Assembly: GCA_017303855.1 (NCBI GenBank)
Contig: JAFLBL010000007.1
Coordinates: 124,001 to 188,000 of the forward strand
Reading direction: 5' to 3'
Length of the DNA: 64,000 nucleotides
Source of the DNA: Chitinophagales bacterium
Lineage (GTDB): Bacteria; Bacteroidota; Bacteroidia; Chitinophagales; Chitinophagaceae
Positions within the stretch are counted from its first letter, which is position 1. Each line of letters begins with the position of its first letter. The position numbers and the translations under genes were made by a program. The notes beneath the pieces are model-generated. The model was given only the letters and a program-made list of their open reading frames with translations, had not been told where the DNA came from and did no database searches. This document shows positions 38,287 to 45,424 of the stretch, piece by piece.

Positions 38287-39753
38287 ATGAAAATGAGAAA
38301 ATATATTTATTCCTTTTCCGCAGCACTGGTCCTGGCAGCCGGATTCAGTTCCTGTGTAAAAGACAAGTACCTGAACCCGGTATCTCAGACCGCTTTGTCT
38401 GATGCAACCGCTTTCGATACAAAGCCCCGTATTGACGGACAGGTTATGGGTATTTATTCCGGGCTGAAATCCGGACAATTATTAGGTGGTCGTTATTTCA
38501 TCTATAATGATGTCCGCCCCGAGAATTTCCTCTCCAATGACGGTAACCGTGTAACGGCACGTGCGGCCTGGGAGTTTTCTGAAACTTCCGGCGACAATGA
38601 AGTGAATAACCTTTGGGCAGCCTGTTACACCACCATCAACAGGGTAAACGTATTCCTGGAAGGTATGGAAGCAAAAGGAAACGCGGTAGCGGGTGCAGAT
38701 GCTGGCCGCTTTAACGGGGAAGCCCGTTTCTCCAGGGCTCTTGCCTATTATTCCTTGCTCCAGTTCTATTGCCGTCCTTACTGGGATGGTAATGGTGCCC
38801 GTCCAGGTGTTCCCTTACGCCTGACTGCCATTAAAGGTGGCGGATACAATAATCTGAAAAGAAGTACTGTAGGCGAAGTGTATCAGCAGATTCTTGCTGA
38901 CCTGAACTACGCAGAACAAAACCTGTTGCTCAATAATGGTACTGCCATCCTTAATACCACCCGTGCACATCGCAATACAGCAATAGCACTTAAAGTACGG
39001 GTCTATATGAGTATGCAGAACTATACAGCCGCCATTACCGAAGCAAATAAAATGGTTCCGGCGGCCGCACCGTTTGTTGCTGCAACAGGTGTGCCCAATG
39101 CACTTTCTGCCAGCCTGGCCAGTGTTTACAGCACGTATACCACCAACGAATCCATGTTCTCCATGCCTTTCACCACCGTAGATCCTCCCGGCACACAAAA
39201 CCAATTAGGTTTCTATTATATGCCCCTGGGTGTGGGTGGTGCAAACGGAATCTTCTACCTGAATCCCTCCGGAGTTATAGCTGATGCAGGCTGGACAGCA
39301 ACCGATGCGCGCAGAAGCTTTGTGATTACCAACGGCGGTAAACAATGGTTAGCGAAGTACACCAATCCTGGCCCCTTCCTGGACTGGACGCCGGTAATCC
39401 GCTATCCGGAAGTTTTACTGAGCCTGGCTGAAGCCCTGGTAAGAACTAACAATACGGTAGACGCGAGAGCCGTTGCCCTGCTCAATGCAGTACGCAACCG
39501 TGCAGATGCCGCAACTACTTATACTACCGCAAGCTTTGCCAATGCCACTGCTCTGACCAATGCTATCCTCCAGGAAAGAAATATTGAATTCCTCGGAGAA
39601 GGTATACGCAGTATTGATATCCTGCGCCTCGGTCTTGATTTCCCGGCCAAATCAGTTCCCGGATTTTCTGTATCTGCCGTACCTGCCAGTTCCTCTGCTT
39701 ATTACTGGCCAACGCCCTCAGAAGAATCCCGTTACAATGCACTGATCGATTAA
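38287..39753 (+). CDS. SusD/RagB-family substrate-binding lipoprotein
   Basis: 488 residues, 18 bp after susC. Lipoprotein signal with lipobox GFSSC. Helical TPR-like blocks follow, such as NNLWAACYTTINRVNVFLEG, GEARFSRALAYYSLLQFYC and PVIRYPEVLLSLAEALVRTN, and the usual C-terminal LGEGIRSIDILRLG. SusD forms the surface lid of the SusC pore and binds ligand first. It ends at a strong terminator at 39770, closing a two-gene unit. Confidence 0.96.
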   Translation: MKMRKYIYSFSAALVLAAGFSSCVKDKYLNPVSQTALSDATAFDTKPRIDGQVMGIYSGLKSGQLLGGRYFIYNDVRPENFLSNDGNRVTARAAWEFSETSGDNEVNNLWAACYTTINRVNVFLEGMEAKGNAVAGADAGRFNGEARFSRALAYYSLLQFYCRPYWDGNGARPGVPLRLTAIKGGGYNNLKRSTVGEVYQQILADLNYAEQNLLLNNGTAILNTTRAHRNTAIALKVRVYMSMQNYTAAITEANKMVPAAAPFVAATGVPNALSASLASVYSTYTTNESMFSMPFTTVDPPGTQNQLGFYYMPLGVGGANGIFYLNPSGVIADAGWTATDARRSFVITNGGKQWLAKYTNPGPFLDWTPVIRYPEVLLSLAEALVRTNNTVDARAVALLNAVRNRADAATTYTTASFANATALTNAILQERNIEFLGEGIRSIDILRLGLDFPAKSVPGFSVSAVPASSSAYYWPTPSEESRYNALID

Positions 39754-39769
39754 TAGAAAAGATCCTTAT

Positions 39770-39799
39770 AAAAAAACCCGGCAGGTGCCGGGTTTTTTT
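39770..39799 (+). terminator. Terminator of the susCD unit
   Basis: aaaacccggca / tgccgggtttttt with a 2-3 base loop and flanking A/T runs. Confidence 0.9.
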
Positions 39800-39847
39800 A
39801 TTTTACAAGGAATCGTGTACCTTAACAGACCCAAAAATACCTTACTT

Positions 39848-40555
39848 ATGAATATCAGATTCATACTCCTGCTCCTGCTGTTCATCCGGCTTCAACCCGC
39901 CGCTTCTCAGGATTATTTATTGGAAAACGTACGTGGCGGTACCGCTTTTGCCAATGACATCAACGGCATGCCCTTTTACCTGAAAATGGAATACCAATCC
40001 GAAGGCAGCATTTTTTTTAATGATGAATACCGCGAAGCGGATATTACAACACTGCAAGGCATTCTCTATAAAGGAGTAAAAGTAAAATACAACCTGCTCG
40101 ATAACCAGTTGCTCTACCAGACCCCTGACGGTAAAGAAATGGTAGCCCTGTCACCCGTTGCCCGGATTGCGTTTTCTCAACTACAACTTATTGGCGACTC
40201 AATGCAACCCGTTGTACTCACCGGAGGCGCGGATATCATCAATAAAACAGGCGCCACCGTTTACCAGTTGATTGATACCGGTAAAGCCTGTTTGTTCCGG
40301 AAACTGGTGCTGACCTGGCGTGAAGATACCCAATACGGACAGGCGGGTTCAGTTCGCAAATTTGAACGCCAGGAAAATGAATACTGGGTGAAGCTGAATA
40401 ACGAGTATACCAAACTGGAAAAAAACCGGGCTTTCTTTACAAAACTATTCAGCGATAAAGCAACGGATATAGGCGCGTATATTGACAGAACTTCGCCAAA
40501 ATATAAATCCCTGACCGATCTGAGAAAGATTGTACAGTTCTATAATTCCCTGTAA
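39848..40555 (+). CDS. Secreted hypothetical protein
   Basis: 235 residues from the ATG at 39848, giving signal peptide MNIRFILLLLLFIRLQPAAS; the longer frame from 39785 begins inside the susD terminator. The mature part is mixed alpha/beta (LLYQTPDGKEMVALSPVARI, YQLIDTGKACLFRKLVLTWR) with a Lys/Glu-rich end (FYNSL terminus). Similar proteins are common as single genes in Bacteroidota, but I know no function. Convergent with the TlpA-like gene. Confidence 0.72.
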   Translation: MNIRFILLLLLFIRLQPAASQDYLLENVRGGTAFANDINGMPFYLKMEYQSEGSIFFNDEYREADITTLQGILYKGVKVKYNLLDNQLLYQTPDGKEMVALSPVARIAFSQLQLIGDSMQPVVLTGGADIINKTGATVYQLIDTGKACLFRKLVLTWREDTQYGQAGSVRKFERQENEYWVKLNNEYTKLEKNRAFFTKLFSDKATDIGAYIDRTSPKYKSLTDLRKIVQFYNSL

Positions 40556-40572
40556 AGCCGACGGGTTCCCGC

Positions 40573-41754
40573 TTATTTCAGTAACTCCGCCAGCCTGGCT
40601 TCCAATTGTTCCCCACGGAGCGACTCCGCTATTATTTTTCCGTCAGGATCCACCAATACATTATACGGAATACCCTGTATGCCATATAATGACACTACCG
40701 CACTGTTCCAGAATTGCAGATCACTGATATGCGTCCAGGTCAGTTTATCAGCCGCAATGGCCTGCTGCCAGGCTTCTTTCTGACCGGGCCGGTCCAGGGA
40801 TACGCCGAGTATGGTGAAGTTTTTATCCTTGAAACGGTTATAAGCTTTTACCACATTGGGGTTCTCCATACGGCAGGGCTTGCACCAGCTGGCCCAGAAA
40901 TCCACCAATACATATTTACCCCGGAATGAACTGAGCTTTACCTCTTTCCCATCCGGATCCGGCAAGCTGATCTCCGGTGCCGTCTGACCTACCATATTCG
41001 CAGCGGGCTTATTCTGCTGTTCCAGCATCGCCTTGATACTCGCCACGCCTTTATGCTTCGGATAGGCTCCGGCCATATCATTGACGATTTTTGTTACTTC
41101 TTCATTGGTGACCGGCTGCAGACCAAGCCCCTGGTTATTGGCCGTACTCTGATAATACCCAAGTATAATCATTGTCAATGCCGGGTTCTTACTGCTTTGT
41201 ATAGCCGCAGTTGTAAAGGTTTTTAACTGACCGGAGATCGCCATGCCCTCCGCGTTCAGCGGGGCAAACAAACTATCCGGGGCATTGATCTGCCGTAAGG
41301 AATCCGCTTGGCGTGCCAGTACAAACACCGACTGCAGTTTGGTATTGAACTCCGTCATGTATTCTTTTAACTGCTGACTCACCGGGGAGCCTTTCACTTC
41401 ATAGCTTTCCACAAACTGTGTATTCTCTTTGCTGAATGTGGCATCCAGTGTTACGGATGAAACATCATTGATCACCGCGGCAACCGGGTACTGGCTCCGG
41501 TCCAGCCGGATATTAAACACCCGTGCTTCTCCGGCAGCGGCTTTCAGTTTATAGACACCGTCCGTTCCGATTTCAGCTGAATCCACCGTCATGGGCTGCA
41601 TCGTGGCCATCGGCACTTCTTCCAGGAAAATCATTTTCCCGGGATTGTTTTTTATCGTGCCTTTCACTTCAAAACGCTTTACATCAGCAGTACTGTTACA
41701 GGCATACAGCATGGTCGCAACCAGTGCTGCCAGCAGGGGCATTCTCATTATCAT
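40573..41754 (-). CDS. TlpA-like thiol-disulfide oxidoreductase lipoprotein with DUF4369
   Basis: 393 residues. Lipobox LYAC gives a lipid anchor. Residues about 30-120 look like the DUF4369 domain (VKGTIKNNPGKMIFLEEVP). The C-terminal thioredoxin domain has the redox site WCKPC in DFWASWCKPCRMENPNVVK. Known: such proteins reduce or rearrange disulfides in periplasmic proteins or during cytochrome c maturation. The ATG overlaps the gatB stop by one base (TAATG), so translation is probably coupled, though the pathways are unrelated. Confidence 0.9.
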   Translation of the reverse strand: MIMRMPLLAALVATMLYACNSTADVKRFEVKGTIKNNPGKMIFLEEVPMATMQPMTVDSAEIGTDGVYKLKAAAGEARVFNIRLDRSQYPVAAVINDVSSVTLDATFSKENTQFVESYEVKGSPVSQQLKEYMTEFNTKLQSVFVLARQADSLRQINAPDSLFAPLNAEGMAISGQLKTFTTAAIQSSKNPALTMIILGYYQSTANNQGLGLQPVTNEEVTKIVNDMAGAYPKHKGVASIKAMLEQQNKPAANMVGQTAPEISLPDPDGKEVKLSSFRGKYVLVDFWASWCKPCRMENPNVVKAYNRFKDKNFTILGVSLDRPGQKEAWQQAIAADKLTWTHISDLQFWNSAVVSLYGIQGIPYNVLVDPDGKIIAESLRGEQLEARLAELLK

Positions 41755-43199
41755 TATTTTAATCGTTCGAGAAGAATTTCATTGGTGAGTTTGGGATCGG
41801 CCTTACCCTTTGTCTGTTTCATCACTTCACCTACAAACAAAGACAATAATCCCTTTTTGCCTTTTTTGTAATCCGCTACTTTATCGGCAAGCTTCTCCAG
41901 TACGGCATCCACCACCGGACCAATAGCCGAAGCATCTGATTGCTGCAGCATATTATTCGCTGTGGCAAGCGCTTCCGGATCCTTATCAGGTGATTCCAGT
42001 AATACAGGAAAAAGTCTGGAAGAAGCCATGGAGAAACTGAGTTTTCCGGTATCCACCAGCCTGATCACGCGGGCCAGCTGTTCCGCCGGCAGGGGAAAGT
42101 CCGAGATTTCTTTGTTATGCTCGTTCATCCACGATTTTACCGGACCTAGCATCCAGTTGGCCGCAGCCTTGCTGTTGGGTGTATGCTGTATAATGGCTTC
42201 AAAATAATCCGCTGCAGCCCGGTCTTCCGTCAGTACCGAAGCATCATACCCGGTCAGTGACAATTCCGTTGTATACCGGAGTATCCTCTCTTCCTGCAAA
42301 ACAGGAATAGCCGCGCGCAACTGTTCAATAAATTCATCCTGCAGGTGGAAGGGCGTAAGATCCGGATCGGCGAAATACCGGTAATCATCCGCGTCTTCCT
42401 TATCGCGGATAGAAACCGTTTGCCCGGTATTAGCATCAAAGCTGAGCGTTTGCTGCAATACCTTTTCTCCTCTTTCCAGTATACCAATCAGCCGTTCCGC
42501 TTCCGAATCAATGGCTCTTTTTACATTGCGGATGGAATTCAGGTTCTTCACCTCAACCCGGGTACCCAGTTTGAGATCACCTTTCTTCCGTACGGAAATA
42601 TTGGCATCACAACGCAGACTGCCTTCTTCCATATTGCCGTCACAGATATCGAGATAGCGGACCAGTTTCCGTACTTCCGTAAGATACGCAAACGCTTCCT
42701 CGCTGCTGCGTATATCCGGCTCCGTTACAATCTCCACCAATGGTGTTCCGGCACGGTTATAATCAATGGCGGTATTCAGCTCATCCACATCATGCAGACT
42801 TTTGCCCGCATCTTCTTCCATGTGAATCCGGTTCAGTCGTATTTTTTTCTCCCCTTCGCCGGTATTAATTTTTACATAACCGCCCTTGCAGATCGGCGTG
42901 GTGTGCTGCGATACCTGGTAGCCTTTGGGCAAATCGGGATAGAAATAATTTTTGCGGGCGAAATAGTTCTTCTTTTCAATTTCGCAATGACAGGCCAGTC
43001 CCATTTTGATGGCATGCTCAATAGCCCGGCGGTTCATTTTCGGCAACGTACCGGGATGGCCCAGGGTGATCGGACTGACATGCGTATTGGGAGCAGCGCC
43101 ATAAGCGATAGAGTCGCCACAGAATAATTTGCTTTGGGTTAGTAGCTGGGCATGTACTTCCAGTCCAACTACAATTTCGTATGATCCGCTGTTTTCCAT
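41754..43199 (-). CDS. gatB: Asp-tRNA(Asn)/Glu-tRNA(Gln) amidotransferase subunit B
   Basis: 481 residues from the ATG at 43199 (MENSGSYEIVVGLEVHAQL). The GatB core has VGLEVHAQLLTQSKLFCGD, HVSPITLGHPGTLPKMN, DYNRAGTPLVEIVTEPD and SLRCDANISVR; the YqeY-like tail follows (ANWMLGPVKSWMNEHNKE ... KADPKLTNEILLERLK). It transamidates mischarged Glu-tRNA(Gln) or Asp-tRNA(Asn) together with GatA and GatC, which are not in the window. Confidence 0.97.
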   Translation of the reverse strand: MENSGSYEIVVGLEVHAQLLTQSKLFCGDSIAYGAAPNTHVSPITLGHPGTLPKMNRRAIEHAIKMGLACHCEIEKKNYFARKNYFYPDLPKGYQVSQHTTPICKGGYVKINTGEGEKKIRLNRIHMEEDAGKSLHDVDELNTAIDYNRAGTPLVEIVTEPDIRSSEEAFAYLTEVRKLVRYLDICDGNMEEGSLRCDANISVRKKGDLKLGTRVEVKNLNSIRNVKRAIDSEAERLIGILERGEKVLQQTLSFDANTGQTVSIRDKEDADDYRYFADPDLTPFHLQDEFIEQLRAAIPVLQEERILRYTTELSLTGYDASVLTEDRAAADYFEAIIQHTPNSKAAANWMLGPVKSWMNEHNKEISDFPLPAEQLARVIRLVDTGKLSFSMASSRLFPVLLESPDKDPEALATANNMLQQSDASAIGPVVDAVLEKLADKVADYKKGKKGLLSLFVGEVMKQTKGKADPKLTNEILLERLK

Positions 43200-43239
43200 T
43201 TCAGAACGGCAAAAATAGCCCATTTACCCCAGTAGCGGG

Positions 43240-43280
43240 CTAAAAAGAAGGCTGTTCCCCGTACCAGGCTTCTTCTTTTT
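43240..43280 (-). terminator. Probable terminator after the PDZ gene
   Basis: Minus strand: aaaaagaagaagcc and a partly complementary ggcttctt followed by ttttt (imperfect stem, 10-15 base loop). It lies between the PDZ stop and gatB. Confidence 0.5.
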
Positions 43281-43333
43281 TTGAAGGAGTCAGGCACAAC
43301 GAACAGCCATTATTACTTCGTGCTGAAAAGTAT

Positions 43334-44374
43334 TTACAGATCGGCGGTTTTCAGTTTGCGGGGCATTTTCACTTCAATCTGCTGGGTCTTTCCATTCCGT
43401 TGCAGCTTTACCATAACGGAAATCTTTTCTTTACTTTCTTTCATCGCTTTTACCACTTCATCCGTACTGTTTACCACTTTACCATCAAACTCGGAAATCA
43501 CGTCGCCTTCTTTAATACCGGCTTTGGCCGCATTGCCCTCATCATCCACTTCAATTACTTTCACGCCTTTGCCGTCATCGGTATCCTGTACAGACAGACC
43601 CATTTTTGGCCCGTTGCCGTTCCAGCTGAAACCGGGACCGAATGCGCGGCCGCCTTCCTGCAGCTCTCTCAACCGGGGCATCAGATCGTTCATGCCGTTA
43701 TTGAAATTTTCGATCCTGAATTCCTGAACAGGAAATTCACCACCCTGGTAAATATCCATGCCCTTCCATTTGCCCAGTTCGGCTGTGGCTTTCTGCTCTT
43801 TATTCTCGCGCAGCCAGGTGACATTTACTTTCTCTCCGGGTTTAAATTTTTTGATCACCGTGGAAAGATCATCCGCTTTCTCAATCTTATCCTCCCCGAT
43901 CCTGGTTATTATATCTCCCACTTTCAGCCCAGCCTTTTCCGCCGCACTACCCTCCGCTACGTTATTTACTTTAGCCCCGTTCTCCACTGTCTCCGTGGTT
44001 ACACCCAGCATGGCCCTGTTGGAAGCGGTGGTCATCACCCTTACATTATTATTCATTTTTCTGCTCTGTCCGGGAGATCCGGTCGTGAAGGTCAGGGATT
44101 CCATATCCTTCATTTTTTTCATCATCACATTAATATCGCCTTCTTTAAAGTCCTCTACCGGTTTCCCGTTAATCGTCACTTTGTCCTCATTTATTTCCAC
44201 CACTATTTTGTCTTTCTTATCCCCTTTGCGGGTGATAATGATCTGCTGCACTTCCTTCTTTTCTTTTTCCTTCTCTTTTACCTTGCCCTTCTCCTGGTCC
44301 TCCTTCTGGGCCAGCAGACCAACCGGGGCAAACAAAGCGAGCAATAACCATGATTTCAGGGATGTCATACGCAT
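43334..44374 (-). CDS. Exported protein with two PDZ domains
   Basis: 346 residues with signal peptide MRMTSLKSWLLLALFAPVGL. A Lys/Glu-rich stretch (about 25-75) is followed by PDZ 1 (AMLGVTTETVENGAKVNNVA, GSAAEKAGLKVGDIITRIGE) and PDZ 2 (GLSVQDTDDGKGVKVIEV, GNAAKAGIKEGDVISEFDGK). No protease triad is visible, so this is a PDZ-only protein, unlike DegP/HtrA. A periplasmic binding or chaperone role is likely. Confidence 0.88.
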   Translation of the reverse strand: MRMTSLKSWLLLALFAPVGLLAQKEDQEKGKVKEKEKEKKEVQQIIITRKGDKKDKIVVEINEDKVTINGKPVEDFKEGDINVMMKKMKDMESLTFTTGSPGQSRKMNNNVRVMTTASNRAMLGVTTETVENGAKVNNVAEGSAAEKAGLKVGDIITRIGEDKIEKADDLSTVIKKFKPGEKVNVTWLRENKEQKATAELGKWKGMDIYQGGEFPVQEFRIENFNNGMNDLMPRLRELQEGGRAFGPGFSWNGNGPKMGLSVQDTDDGKGVKVIEVDDEGNAAKAGIKEGDVISEFDGKVVNSTDEVVKAMKESKEKISVMVKLQRNGKTQQIEVKMPRKLKTADL

Positions 44375-44483
44375 AACAATAATTTTTTATAATTTAAGTA
44401 CGTTAATCTTCGTAGATCAAATATAAAGAGAAAATCCGAAATACGAAATGTTTCGGAAATGTTAAGATTGGTGAAGTATAGAA

Positions 44484-44669
44484 GTTGAAAGGTTGATAAG
44501 TTGAACAGTTGATAAGGAAGGTTCAATTAGAGCTGACATCTTACATCTGACATTATATAACTCTCAGTTGAGGCGTTGAGCTGTTTAGTTGTCTGGATTC
44601 CAGTCGGCTGAAACCTCAGGTTCCTTAGAAGACATCCTTATCAACTTATCAACTTATCAACCTTTCAAC
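44484..44669. repeat. Inverted repeat of gttgataag words flanking 144 bp
   Basis: 44484-44504 and 44649-44669 are exact 21-bp inverted repeats built from gttgaaagg and ttgataag. Further degenerate ttgataag / cttatcaac words flank them. The region separates the PDZ gene from the GNAT gene and has no convincing frame. Confidence 0.75.
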
Positions 44670-44672
44670 TTA

Positions 44673-45176
44673 TCAACTTCTCAATTCATACGTCATCGCC
44701 AGGTGTCCATCAACAAATTCTTCGCCAATAAACCTCATCCCGCATTTTTCCAGCACGTTGATGGAGCCGGTATTGCCGGGCATGGCACGGCCGACGATAC
44801 GGGGCAGGTGGAGCTTGTCAAAGCCGTATTTGATGGAAGCATACGCTGCTTCAGTGGCGTAGCCTTTGCCCCAGGCAGATACGGCAAAGCGGTAGCCAAG
44901 GTCGATCTCCTTTAGTTCAGGCCGGTTTTTCAATCCGCACCAGCCTATAAATTCCATATTGCTCTTTGTATGTACCGCCCAGCGTCCATGGTTATAGAGG
45001 GCATATTGCGGAAGAATCACATTTTCCAGCACGGCCCGGGCATGATTCAGGTCGGTTACCGGATCACCGGTATAACGGGTTACTTCCGGATCTGCATTCA
45101 GATCGAAGATCAGTTGTGCATCCCCGGGTTCAAATAACCGCAGCAATAGCCGTTCTGTTTCAATTATAACGTGCAT
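44673..45176 (-). CDS. GNAT-family N-acetyltransferase (RimJ/RimL type)
   Basis: 167 residues. Starts with IETERLLLRLFEPGDAQLIF, the RimJ/RimL opening. Acetyl-CoA site in DLGYRFAVSAWGKGYATEAA (GxGxA-like W-G-K-G-Y-A) and C-terminal NTGSINVLEKCGMRFIGEEF. Known: these enzymes acetylate protein N-termini or small molecules; the substrate is unknown. Divergent from a 41-codon membrane ORF. Confidence 0.9.
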   Translation of the reverse strand: MHVIIETERLLLRLFEPGDAQLIFDLNADPEVTRYTGDPVTDLNHARAVLENVILPQYALYNHGRWAVHTKSNMEFIGWCGLKNRPELKEIDLGYRFAVSAWGKGYATEAAYASIKYGFDKLHLPRIVGRAMPGNTGSINVLEKCGMRFIGEEFVDGHLAMTYELRS

Positions 45177-45276
45177 ATGTATACGAAACGTAGTTTTACT
45201 AACCTGAAAGTGGTATTGTCTTGTATTATATAAAACCTGAGATTTGCCGGATTAACTTTAATCTGAATCTTAACCT

Positions 45277-45402
45277 ATGCAATACATCCTTTCCTTTACC
45301 ATAATCAGCTTTTGCCTGCTGGTGATCAGTTGGGGTCTGCGGGTCTACAAAGAAAACCGCAAACTGGAAAAACAGCTCCGTAAATTACAGGACGACGATT
45401 AA
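45277..45402 (+). CDS. Small single-span membrane protein, 41 residues
   Basis: ATG at 45277, stop at 45400-45402. Begins MQYILSFTIISFCLLVISWG, one membrane span, followed by a basic, charged tail (RVYKENRKLEKQLRK) and acidic end QDDD. The tail has a short coiled-coil-like heptad. This layout is common for tiny membrane proteins. It stands alone between the GNAT and alaS genes with its own 100-bp upstream region. Expression is not proven from sequence. Confidence 0.55.
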   Translation: MQYILSFTIISFCLLVISWGLRVYKENRKLEKQLRKLQDDD

Positions 45403-45424
45403 TCCGGATTACCGTATCGGCTGA

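Noticed and set aside
37528..38478. Minus-strand frame of 316 codons across the susC/susD junction
   Set aside because: Runs antisense through both genes and has no recognisable features.
43400..44347. Plus-strand frame of 315 codons opposite the PDZ gene
   Set aside because: Phe/His/Leu-rich shadow of a Lys/Glu-rich gene; the PDZ reading frame has clear domains.
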